Below the pieces are notes generated by a model that saw nothing but the letters and a program-made list of their open reading frames with translations, ran no database searches and was not told where the DNA came from. Shown here in pieces: positions 45,817 to 54,143 of a stretch of DNA of 64,000 nt. This stretch comes from Natronolimnobius sp. AArcel1 (GTDB lineage Archaea; Halobacteriota; Halobacteria; Halobacteriales; Natrialbaceae). The translations under genes and the position numbers were made by a program. Each line of letters starts with the position of its first letter. Position 1 is the stretch's first letter. Location of the stretch: the NCBI RefSeq assembly GCF_011043775.1, contig NZ_JAAKXY010000002.1, positions 765,901 through 829,900 of the forward strand. The letters are read 5' to 3'.

Positions 45817-46704
45817 ATGGTGGGAAGTGTCATCGATTCACTTCGTGCCAGCAGCGCCGGGATCGCACTCGCACTGGTGCTTGCGACGGTTGCTCCGCCG
45901 GCATTGTCGATCGGTGCAGGCGCCGTCGCCGTCGTCATGATTGTTCGACGGATCGATGGCTACCGACCCTATGCCTGGTCGGGAACGATCTTCGTGCTCG
46001 GCCTTGCAGTATCGATCTGGTTCGTCTCAACCAACGCTATCACCTACGATCGGACCGCCTTCGTCTCATTACTTGGATTCGGATTCCTCAGCCTCATTGT
46101 TCTTGGAGTTCGCGCGGTCGTTCGCGGCACAATGGATCGGACACTTCGACACGTTACCGACGAGACTGCGAGCGCACATAGCAGCCATGCTGGCGCAACC
46201 GTTTTTGGAACGCTGCTGGTCGGCAAAGGCGTATTGTTGACTAAAGAGCGCATCGCCCGCTCAGGAACCGTCGGGATCGTCGCACCGGTGGCAGCAGTAC
46301 TCGATGCGGCCGGCATTACTTTCGAAGCACCTGGACTGTGGCTCATCGACGGGAGCCTCAACGTCGTTACACTGACGTTCATCGGGGCCATCGTCGTCGG
46401 CTTTCATACGCTCTCGTCGTGGCACGCCGTCTTTCGACTCCGACAAACCGACGCAGCCCGATCAGCTGCCGACCGCTCGAGGCGGGTTGCAGCTACAACG
46501 ACCAGAAACGCAGGCAGACACTCTCGTCGCGCAGCACGCGCCACGAAAACAACATCGATGTCGACCCTCGAGCAATCTCGAGCCACATTGGCTGCCATAG
46601 TCGAACAATACAGGTCGGATGAGACTTCCTTTTCTGACCGATCAGCATCGACCGACGTTGATGCCTGCGCCGACAACCGTGGAGCGAATCGACCGGAGGA
46701 GTAG
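45817..46704 (+). CDS. Multi-pass membrane protein with basic cytoplasmic tail
   Basis: 295 residues. About five hydrophobic segments lie between residues 10 and 210 (ALALVLATVAPPALSIGAGAVAVV, GTIFVLGLAVSIWFV, FVSLLGFGFLSLIVLGVRAV, then two around 150-205). A strongly basic segment RSRRVAATTTRNAGRHSRRAARATK (written here as motif; ~222-246) and an acidic C-terminus follow. No family recognised. It is the only plus-strand gene in the 30.7-52.7 kb stretch and ends one base before the end of the convergent third tubulin-like gene. Confidence 0.68.
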   Translation: MVGSVIDSLRASSAGIALALVLATVAPPALSIGAGAVAVVMIVRRIDGYRPYAWSGTIFVLGLAVSIWFVSTNAITYDRTAFVSLLGFGFLSLIVLGVRAVVRGTMDRTLRHVTDETASAHSSHAGATVFGTLLVGKGVLLTKERIARSGTVGIVAPVAAVLDAAGITFEAPGLWLIDGSLNVVTLTFIGAIVVGFHTLSSWHAVFRLRQTDAARSAADRSRRVAATTTRNAGRHSRRAARATKTTSMSTLEQSRATLAAIVEQYRSDETSFSDRSASTDVDACADNRGANRPEE

Positions 46705-46705
46705 C

Positions 46706-48373
46706 TTATCCCATGTTCTCGCGTCCCAAACAGGAGAACAGCGCTTCGACATGCTCCCACGTCTCCCGCACGTTCTCTGCTTGCTGTGTGTTCCCCTCTT
46801 GTTTGAGTGTTCTGGCGTGTTCGTACATCTCGTCGAGTGACGGCATCTCTGGGTTCCACAATGTTCCCCAGAGGAATACGTCGTCGAGGTAGGGCGTGAC
46901 GAGCTGTTTGACGTGGATGTCGACTGACTCGATACCGCTTACGGTGCCCGCATCGAGGAACTCTTCGTCAGCGATGATACTCGAGAGGGTCCCATCGGAA
47001 ACGTACTCTGAGACCGCTGCCATCTTGTCTTCGGGTCCGTAGACGAGGAAGGTCCCACCCCAAGCCGTCGTCGGATCAAACTCTGCGAGCTTATTTTGGA
47101 ACAATGCGTTTCGAACGAGGATTTCAAGTTTTGACTCATCGAACGAACTCGCACGCGACCGACCAAGGACGGGCGCGAGGATTACTGCCGGCGTGAACTC
47201 GCTGTCGGGGTCGCGCTGATACTTGTCCTGAACCGGGCGGAAACTGTCTGCCGGGTCAAAGACGTCGCCCATAATCGACATCGTCGCGTCACGGTCGAGG
47301 AACTGCGGCACTGACGACATTGTAAACGCTTCGAGGAACGCCACGAGCGGCCTGTTAATTTCGCGGTACTGGGGCGGATTGTACTCCTCGAGACGGTTGA
47401 TTCGTGGCCGGATGTCTGCCTGGACGTTCTCCAAGCGATTATTATCGAAGGGGATTATCGCGTCCACGGAGCGGGAAGCCCGGGCTAAACCCACAACCCC
47501 ATTCACTTTCGCCCGCCCACCAAACTCTGAGTACTCGGTTCCCTCTGAGGGGATGACGATGCTGCTAAACAGCGGTTTCGGAACGACGAAATCCTCTTCG
47601 ACCACTTCCTCGCGGAGTTTCTCAGCCAGCACCGGCGTCGAGCCACAGCCCGTGCCCTTTGTGACGCTATGGACGAACATGACGGCCTGTGAGTCCTGAA
47701 TCGCCTGCGGCTTGAGATCCCACCGCTCCCGGAAGGGATCTCCTCCGTCGGCGAAGTCGGCCTCGACAAGTTGCTCGCCAATATCCCAGCGATAGCCGGC
47801 GCCCGCGTAGTCGTGCTTTCCCTGCCCGATGATACAGTTCGAGAGGAGGTCGTGTCGACTGTACTCTTTTTCTTCTTGGGCATAGTAGGTCTGCTCGAGT
47901 TCGCTGATGTTTGTGTTTAGCGGACCGTAGCCGGCAAGTCCGCCATTCCAGATGCGTGCTCTCCGTTCGTTATTCTCCGCTAAGGTATCTCGGCGCAACA
48001 GGATCGCGTCGAGGATGTTATTCCCCGCGCCGCCGACGCCGATGAGGTACCACTTTTTCCCGTACGATGAATCCATCAGGTCGTCGCTCGGCACCGCAGT
48101 CGATCCACGGGTTCCGATTTCTCCGTCACCGAGTCCGTTCCCTTCCCTCAGATGGCCGCCAGCAGGTCCGTTCCGGTCGCTCGCATTAGAACTGCTTTTT
48201 GGTCCTGTTCCCGCCTCGGACTCGGGCTCCGCGAACACCTCTTCTTGTAACTCGGGGTACACTTGCTCGACTGACGCCGGTTCGTCTCCGTGAGCCGCCC
48301 GAACGTGCTCGAGGAGTGTCTCTCGATTCCACTCGTTCGCTCGTTTCATGCAAATTTTACAGATGGAAGTCAT
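46706..48373 (-). CDS. Zinc-finger tubulin/FtsZ-superfamily GTPase C
   Basis: 555 residues. An N-terminal C2H2-type finger (Cys5, Cys8, His23, His28) and a ~65-residue disordered linker precede the GTPase domain. That domain has G1 IGVGGAGNNI 111-120, a loop AGAGYRWDIGE (190-200) like the GAGxxPExG of FtsZ, the signature KGTGCGSTP 239-247, T6 FDNNR 309-313 and T7 acids DPAD 373-376. The C-terminal domain ends in a helical segment. It resembles the noncanonical tubulin-like proteins found in bacteria and archaea more than FtsZ or CetZ. The finger suggests binding to nucleic acid or a protein partner. It is separated by 136 bases from the next minus-strand gene upstream. Confidence 0.85.
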   Translation of the reverse strand: MTSICKICMKRANEWNRETLLEHVRAAHGDEPASVEQVYPELQEEVFAEPESEAGTGPKSSSNASDRNGPAGGHLREGNGLGDGEIGTRGSTAVPSDDLMDSSYGKKWYLIGVGGAGNNILDAILLRRDTLAENNERRARIWNGGLAGYGPLNTNISELEQTYYAQEEKEYSRHDLLSNCIIGQGKHDYAGAGYRWDIGEQLVEADFADGGDPFRERWDLKPQAIQDSQAVMFVHSVTKGTGCGSTPVLAEKLREEVVEEDFVVPKPLFSSIVIPSEGTEYSEFGGRAKVNGVVGLARASRSVDAIIPFDNNRLENVQADIRPRINRLEEYNPPQYREINRPLVAFLEAFTMSSVPQFLDRDATMSIMGDVFDPADSFRPVQDKYQRDPDSEFTPAVILAPVLGRSRASSFDESKLEILVRNALFQNKLAEFDPTTAWGGTFLVYGPEDKMAAVSEYVSDGTLSSIIADEEFLDAGTVSGIESVDIHVKQLVTPYLDDVFLWGTLWNPEMPSLDEMYEHARTLKQEGNTQQAENVRETWEHVEALFSCLGRENMG

Positions 48374-48509
48374 ACATTCGGATATCGTACTCGTTTGTCG
48401 GAACTATCTAAAGTATTACGTGTGGGGTGAGTGCTCAATCGGTGTGTCGGGCGCCACCCCGCCGTCTTTGCACTGCATTGTTGCACCGCGTTGAGTTTGC
48501 ATCAGGCAG

Positions 48510-50219
48510 TTACCTGCCGTACCTATCCGTGAATCGTTCGCGAAGGGTCTCCAGACCAGCGCTCGCGCTCGTTCGGTCGTCGAACTCGAGTTCGAAAAAG
48601 CCGGGCGGTGCACCCGCCTGTAACTCGACGGTCGCGACAATGTCGGTCTGTCGGCGACAGAACCGCTCGAGCGTCTCCAGAACCGCTGGCTTCGCAACGG
48701 CATCGGGAAGGCGTTCAGTCTGACACTCAACGCTGGCGCGACCGCCGCCGTCAAGTTCTCGCAGGATGAACAACACTTCGTCGGCGACCGCCTCCGGCGG
48801 TACCTCCGCCCGCCGTGTTTGCGCTCGCGCCGCTCCAGATTCGGGTTCTTCGTCGGGTACTCGTGTCTGTCCATCGGGACCCCTCTGTGCGTCCACATTT
48901 GTATCAGAACTGATTGGTGGAGTGTCCACGCCAGCTGCCTCGGGCCCATGGGACAACTCGCTGCCGTCAAACTCGAATTCGTCACCGCGTTCGTTGGCCG
49001 GATCCTCAACGACAAGCTCCCGACGCTCGCGCTTGAGGGTGACGGCGTGTTCGTACTGGCGCTCGATGATCGGGGCGATGTCGGCGACGAATTCAACCGC
49101 GACGTCCTCGGGGATGGTGATTGTACCGCGGCCGTGGTCGATTGTCCCAACCACACCGCTCAGAAAGTCCACTGTCATCAGCAACTCGTCGCTTCGTTCG
49201 GCGGCTGCTTCTCCTGTCCGCGTCGCCTCGTCGAACGTACACCGATGGAGTGCCCGCGTCGCATCATTGAGTTCTCGTTCGATTTCGACGACGCCGTCGA
49301 CCTCTCCGTGGCGCCCCTCCAGAACAAACTCGGCGACCCGATCCTTGAGGTCTCCGTCGAACCGGTTGATCAGGTCACGAACGTCTTCGAGGGTCCCTTC
49401 GACGTCGCGCCGGCGCTGAATAAAGGCGTCTTCTTGCCGACGAACGTATGACTCAATCTCGCGGCAGTGATCAAACAGCGCCGCGATTGTTCGCGCGGCG
49501 TCTCGGACGTGGGGTTCGTCTTCGAGGACGTCGGCGGCGACAGTTTCGATATCCGCGACGTGAATCGTCTCGTTCGCCGGCGGTAACGAGACCTCCCGAT
49601 ACTGGCTCGGCAAATTTACAATCTCGTACGGTTTGCCATCCCTCGAGGTAACGCCTGGATCGAGCGTTCCATCACCGATAGCGTCCTCGAGTTCCCGGCG
49701 TAAGCGTTGCTCCAGTCGATTGATCTCTCTCATCGGGTCGGCAGCCGCAGCCGGGTCGAACGCTTGCGCCTCCTCGACGGAGTCTGGAACGATCGGCTTG
49801 AGCCGATTGAGCGTTCCGCCACCGATCCGTTCCTCGAAGGCGACCTGCGGGTCCACGGTCCCGTTCTGCGCTGGCGCATCACCGTTTTTCGACCCGATTT
49901 CCGGAGCATTGTCATCGGGTTTGCGTGAGGAGGCAGGCTCAGTATCTGATCTGCTGTTGGATCGAGATCGGCGGAGAATCGCCAGTCCGGCACCGAGAAC
50001 GAGGAGTCCACCCATGGCCAGCGCGACCGCCGGCCCAATGTCCACGATACTAACCGTCGTCTCGAGACCGCTGAACTCGCGCACGATTGTTAGAAGAGGC
50101 CCGTCCGCGTACTCCCACCCTGACATCGGATGCGATATGCCGCGTTCCGTTCCCCACCCAACGGTAGCCGACACGTCACTACCCGACGACCGTATTCCCC
50201 CAAAGCGGTCGATTTGCAT
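48510..50219 (-). CDS. Single-span membrane protein with large cytoplasmic helical domain
   Basis: 569 residues. Residues ~58-82 form one membrane helix (DIGPAVALAMGGLLVLGAGLAIL), followed by basic RRSRSNSR, a disordered linker, and a cytoplasmic helical region (~120-400) with paired charged helices. An acidic disordered insert (~405-475) and a small alpha/beta C-terminal domain (~475-569) ending FELEFDDRTSASAGLETLRERF complete it. The N-terminal ~57 residues would lie outside; a start at an internal ATG (50126) is an alternative. On the same strand as GTPase C, probably the upstream partner gene. Family unknown. Confidence 0.7.
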   Translation of the reverse strand: MQIDRFGGIRSSGSDVSATVGWGTERGISHPMSGWEYADGPLLTIVREFSGLETTVSIVDIGPAVALAMGGLLVLGAGLAILRRSRSNSRSDTEPASSRKPDDNAPEIGSKNGDAPAQNGTVDPQVAFEERIGGGTLNRLKPIVPDSVEEAQAFDPAAAADPMREINRLEQRLRRELEDAIGDGTLDPGVTSRDGKPYEIVNLPSQYREVSLPPANETIHVADIETVAADVLEDEPHVRDAARTIAALFDHCREIESYVRRQEDAFIQRRRDVEGTLEDVRDLINRFDGDLKDRVAEFVLEGRHGEVDGVVEIERELNDATRALHRCTFDEATRTGEAAAERSDELLMTVDFLSGVVGTIDHGRGTITIPEDVAVEFVADIAPIIERQYEHAVTLKRERRELVVEDPANERGDEFEFDGSELSHGPEAAGVDTPPISSDTNVDAQRGPDGQTRVPDEEPESGAARAQTRRAEVPPEAVADEVLFILRELDGGGRASVECQTERLPDAVAKPAVLETLERFCRRQTDIVATVELQAGAPPGFFELEFDDRTSASAGLETLRERFTDRYGR

Positions 50220-50308
50220 GTAGAATACCTGTCTCGTCGGGGGTAAAGATGTACCGGCCTCTCGGGTCGTTTTGATCCAGTTTCACTAGTCGCGGAAGCG
50301 AAGTCAGC

Positions 50309-52669
50309 CTACTCAGACTGGACTGTGACCGTCCGGCGTTGCTCGACCGGCACCAGCGATTCATCTGGGAACGCAACGCTAATCGTATACTCGAGTTCGT
50401 CCGTGTCTGCGCCGAAGACGCCGACGGGGACGGTTTCAGTGTCGCGAAGATAGGTGTTCGTACTCGTCATCTCGCGGCCGTTGACGGTGACGCGGATACC
50501 GGCGCGTTCGGGTTCGCCGACGTTTCGGACGGTTACTTCACAAACGTCGTTGTCGCCGGTTGCGATGGTCTCGGGGAACGCCCCCCAGTCGATCTCGAGT
50601 GCCGGCAGGGACTGTGCGCCCTCGTAGACGCGTTCGGCGACGCCCTCCGAGAGACCGGCGTCGACGAGGCCAGCGATACCGGCGTCGACTACGTCGCCGG
50701 GCGTCGCCAGCCCCTCTGTCGCGAGTTTGCTCGCGCGACCGGCACCGACGCCGTCGATGGCCGTTAGCCCGACAGCGTCCGCCGAAACGCCGTTTTCGAT
50801 GCGAGCTTCGATTCGTCGCGAGAGGTTCGCCGCGTGCGGGCCGACGAATCGGTCGAGAAACGCGCTCAGTGCAGAGAGTAGCCGCGTTGCGTTCTGGCGG
50901 ATCACCCACGCGTCGCTCGTCAACTCTGTGGGTGTCCTCCCGTTTGCTGCACCGCGCAAGATGGCGAGGACCTTCCGCTGGCCAGCCTCGAGGTCGCCGT
51001 ACTCCTGGCCGACTAAGACGGCGTCGATGGCGTCGCGTTCGTCCTGGCGGGCCGAGACCGAATCGAACTCGCCGGCGGTCGCAACCGCCTCGAGGATGTC
51101 ATCCGTCTCGAGGGTTGTTCCGTCGTCCGCTCGGTCACAGAGGCTGGCGAACGTCGCCGCCGTCTCGAGGCGCAGGTAGTACTTCGAGGCAAGGACGCCT
51201 CGTTGTGTCGCCTCAATCGAGAGGTCCTCGCCAGTTTCGACGAAGCCGTGGGAAACGAGATCCTCGAGGCAGTCACGGACGCGCTCGCGGAGGTTTGGAA
51301 AGTCGTATTTGTCGGGTTTGGATTGGCCGCGGACGTAGTAAAAGGTCGTCTCGAGCCAGTCCATCACGTCATCGAGGTCGGTGATGGTCCCCATCGCGAT
51401 TTCGGCGTTCAGGTGGGTCTCGAGGCTTTCGGCGAGACGGGATTCGATCTCCTTGCCGTCGCGCAGCAGGCGGCGGTACTTATCCGCCTCCGCTGTATCG
51501 CAGACGACCCAACCGTAGCCCACATCGTCGTAGCCCGGCCGACCTGCCCGCCCGAGCATCTGGAGCACGTCGAGCGGGCTCATATCGACTTCGCCCTCGA
51601 GTGGGTCGTGCAGTTTCGTGTCTCGAATCACGACACAGCGCGCGGGGAGGTTGACACCCCACGCCAGCGTCGAGGTTGAAAAGAGCAGTTCGACGATGCC
51701 CGCTTTGAACCACTCCTCGACGAGGTCGCGGTCGTTCTTCGAGAGCCCCGCATGGTGGAAGGCGACGCCGTCGAGGACGGAGTTCCGAAGGGTGTCGTTC
51801 TCGAGTTCTTTCGAGTCAGTATGGAAATCGTAGTTGCCGCGTGCGCCCATCGGAATGTCGCGTTCGGCGATCTCGTCGCGGGCTTTCTCGGCCGCGCGGA
51901 CAGTGTCCTGTCTCGAGGAGACGAACACGAGCGACTGGCCGTCTTCCCGAAGGTGGGGTTCTGCGAGGTCGAGTGCGCGATAGAGACGCCGATACTTGTC
52001 GGCAAAGGAGTTCTCGCCGTGCGTGTAGGTCTTGACGCCTGCGTTCAGATCGACCGGACGATACTCATCGTCGAACTCGAAGGTCGTCTCCGCGGGCGCG
52101 TCGAGCCACGCCGCCACGTCGTCGATGTTCGGCATCGTCGCCGACAGCGCCACGACGCGTGGCTCACAGAGCCGCCGCAGTCGGGAAATCGTCACCTCGA
52201 GCACCGAGCCTCGTCGGTCGGCATCAAGTAAGTGGACTTCGTCGATAACGCAGACGTCGACGTCGGTGACGAAGTCGTAGCGTCGCGAATCGTGTTTGCG
52301 GGTCGCCGAGTCGAGTTTCTCGGGCGTCATCACGAGGATGTCCGCGCGTCGCGCGCGTCGCGGGTTCAGATCCCGCTCGCCCGTGACGACGTACACCGAG
52401 TACTCGAGGTCTTCAAACCGGTCCCAGTCGTCTTCCTTTTCGTTCGTCAGCGCCCGCATGGGCGCGATAAACAGTGCGGTTCCGCCATCCGCGAGCGCCT
52501 TACAGATCGCGAGTTCGGCGAGGGCGGTCTTGCCCGCCGCCGTCGGCGCGCTGGCGACGACGTTATCCTCTGACTCGAGTAAGGCTGGCACGGCCTCGCG
52601 TTGCATTCGGTTGAACTCCTCAAAGGCAAAGGCGTCGGCAAACTCTGGGAGAACCTCGGCGACCTCCAT
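50309..52669 (-). CDS. Ski2-family DEAD/DEAH-box helicase
   Basis: 786 residues from ATG 52669, where conserved sequence begins (FNRMQREAVPALLES, the Q-motif region); an in-frame upstream start at 52720 adds 17 basic residues. Motifs: I APTAAGKT, Ia PMRALTNEK, II DEVHLLD, III SATMPN, V TSTLAWGVNLPA, VI QMLGRAGRPG. A winged-helix/ratchet region, a helix-hairpin-helix (LTAIDGVGAGRASKLATEG) and a C-terminal Ig-like domain resembling Sec63/Brr2 follow. Related to Hel308 but with the extra C-terminal domain. Likely DNA or RNA unwinding; substrate unknown. Confidence 0.88.
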   Translation of the reverse strand: MEVAEVLPEFADAFAFEEFNRMQREAVPALLESEDNVVASAPTAAGKTALAELAICKALADGGTALFIAPMRALTNEKEDDWDRFEDLEYSVYVVTGERDLNPRRARRADILVMTPEKLDSATRKHDSRRYDFVTDVDVCVIDEVHLLDADRRGSVLEVTISRLRRLCEPRVVALSATMPNIDDVAAWLDAPAETTFEFDDEYRPVDLNAGVKTYTHGENSFADKYRRLYRALDLAEPHLREDGQSLVFVSSRQDTVRAAEKARDEIAERDIPMGARGNYDFHTDSKELENDTLRNSVLDGVAFHHAGLSKNDRDLVEEWFKAGIVELLFSTSTLAWGVNLPARCVVIRDTKLHDPLEGEVDMSPLDVLQMLGRAGRPGYDDVGYGWVVCDTAEADKYRRLLRDGKEIESRLAESLETHLNAEIAMGTITDLDDVMDWLETTFYYVRGQSKPDKYDFPNLRERVRDCLEDLVSHGFVETGEDLSIEATQRGVLASKYYLRLETAATFASLCDRADDGTTLETDDILEAVATAGEFDSVSARQDERDAIDAVLVGQEYGDLEAGQRKVLAILRGAANGRTPTELTSDAWVIRQNATRLLSALSAFLDRFVGPHAANLSRRIEARIENGVSADAVGLTAIDGVGAGRASKLATEGLATPGDVVDAGIAGLVDAGLSEGVAERVYEGAQSLPALEIDWGAFPETIATGDNDVCEVTVRNVGEPERAGIRVTVNGREMTSTNTYLRDTETVPVGVFGADTDELEYTISVAFPDESLVPVEQRRTVTVQSE

Positions 52670-52742
52670 CAGGCGAACACGGGGAGTCAGCAGTGAAAGG
52701 CGTTTCCTTCGAGTCGGCACAGCCGCCCTCGAGTGGCGGTTC

Positions 52743-53366
52743 TTAGGATCGAAGCACGGCAGTCAGGACGGCACCGGCCGTCGCGAACACGAGCGGGTAG
52801 AGGAGGCCTGCAAGGACGATTGCGGGCATCGTTTCGGGAGCCATCGAGGCAGTTGCATCGATGCCAAACGCCGACCACTCGCCGCTTGCTTCCGTGACGA
52901 GGGTACCGAGCCCCATTACGACGGCGTAGCCAATCGTGACCGGTGCGCCGATCAGGACGGCCGACCCGATGTCTCGCGTCCCGAAGTGGTACGCCAGGGC
53001 TGCCCCGGTCGCGAGAAGGACAATCGGCGGGACGACGTACACGAGCGTGGCACTCGTTGAACTTGACTCAGCGAGGAAATTAACGGTGTCGCTGCTGCTG
53101 AATCCACCGATCGATCCGGAGCCGCTGATATCGACCATGTGGCCGTTGTAGTAGTACCAGGCGATGCCCTTCCAGTCGGCGACCTCCTCGCCAGCGCCAT
53201 CGCTGACTTCACCTGCGATCAGAAGCGCCGTGAGCAGGTAGCCAACCGCAGCAGTTACCACCCCGAGTCCGGCACTCGCGGCGACGCTCGTCCGGTTCGT
53301 CTCACCGTGGTCGCTCGACAGCACAGGCTGTGATGCCATAGTGTCGTTGGCAGAATCCACACTCAC
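52743..53366 (-). CDS. Haloarchaeal membrane protein of unknown function
   Basis: 207 residues. Four or five hydrophobic segments (about 32-52, 107-126, 134-156, 180-205) are separated by a Ser/Gly-rich outer loop (SGSGSIGGFSSSDTVNFLAES). No recognised function. The start is either GTG 53366, close to a TATA-like TTATATATT on the minus strand at 53401-53409, or ATG 53339. It stands alone on the minus strand between the helicase and the PH-domain protein. Confidence 0.65.
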   Translation of the reverse strand: MSVDSANDTMASQPVLSSDHGETNRTSVAASAGLGVVTAAVGYLLTALLIAGEVSDGAGEEVADWKGIAWYYYNGHMVDISGSGSIGGFSSSDTVNFLAESSSTSATLVYVVPPIVLLATGAALAYHFGTRDIGSAVLIGAPVTIGYAVVMGLGTLVTEASGEWSAFGIDATASMAPETMPAIVLAGLLYPLVFATAGAVLTAVLRS

Positions 53367-53545
53367 ATATGAGCTTTGTGTTCTATCTGTTCAGTTAAGA
53401 AATATATAATGCTAACCGTCAGTGACGATCACGGCCATCTCAGCAGCTAAAAATTACAATCTGTCTCAGACTGTCTGCTGCCAAATGTGACAGGGGGTGA
53501 ATACAATCGCCTATGGCCGAAGGACTATTGATTGAGAGGAGTCTG

Positions 53546-54064
53546 TCACACTGTCTGATCGTTCGGCGCACTAACATTCCCGAGATACTCGTTGAGGACG
53601 CTCGAGGCCCGTTCCGGTCTCGGCGTTCGCTCGAAGGTGAGTTCGGGTTCGCCGGAGCCGGCGGTGTACACCGTCAAATTTCCGTAGCCGAACACACGGC
53701 CCACGGTTGACTGCTGCAGGCTCGTATTCTGGACGCGGTCGAGACGAAACTGGGTCACATCTCTCGAGATAATACCGTACTTTTTGTACAACTCGTCGGA
53801 GGTGATGACGTAGCGCGTGTTCGTCCAGATGATGTACTGGATGCCGGCAACGATGAGGCCGGCAATCATCAAGACGACGCCGAACAACGCGACGATTGCA
53901 ATGCCGCTGTCGGTGACGCCCCAGCCAGCGAGGACGACGCCGACGAGGACAATCGCCAGTGCGAGCGGTACCCGCGGCCCCATCGCAATCGGGTGTGGCC
54001 GGCTCTCCCAGACGATTTCTTCCTCGTCCGTGAGATGCAGCCAGTCCGGCGTCGAAGCGCTCAT
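53546..54064 (-). CDS. Membrane protein with bacterial PH domain (YdbS-like)
   Basis: 172 residues. A short N-terminus with DEEEIVWESRPHP is followed by two membrane helices (~29-50 and ~54-76), then a bPH2/DUF304 domain: NTRYVITSDELYKKYGI, RVQNTSLQQSTVGRVFGYGNLTVYTAG. These conserved strands define the YdbS/YdbT group. Role in the cell is poorly known; membrane-stress functions are reported for bacterial relatives. ATG 54064. Confidence 0.85.
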   Translation of the reverse strand: MSASTPDWLHLTDEEEIVWESRPHPIAMGPRVPLALAIVLVGVVLAGWGVTDSGIAIVALFGVVLMIAGLIVAGIQYIIWTNTRYVITSDELYKKYGIISRDVTQFRLDRVQNTSLQQSTVGRVFGYGNLTVYTAGSGEPELTFERTPRPERASSVLNEYLGNVSAPNDQTV

Positions 54065-54143
54065 ACGCAGGCGGTATTCCGTTCACGACTGTAAAGCTAC
54101 CCGTGGTAGGGGGTGGTTTCTGCGCTCGAGCGAGTGCGACTCG

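Noticed and set aside
48420..48509. GC-rich partial inverted repeat downstream of the single-span membrane gene
   Set aside because: Pairing is short and interrupted and there is no following T-run on either strand, so it is not a supportable terminator or operator.
22999..50219. Recent integrative element carrying the tubulin/ESCRT-like locus
   Set aside because: No integrase, att-like direct repeats or flanking tRNA gene was seen, and base composition of the genes is similar to neighbours; only gaps are AT-rich.
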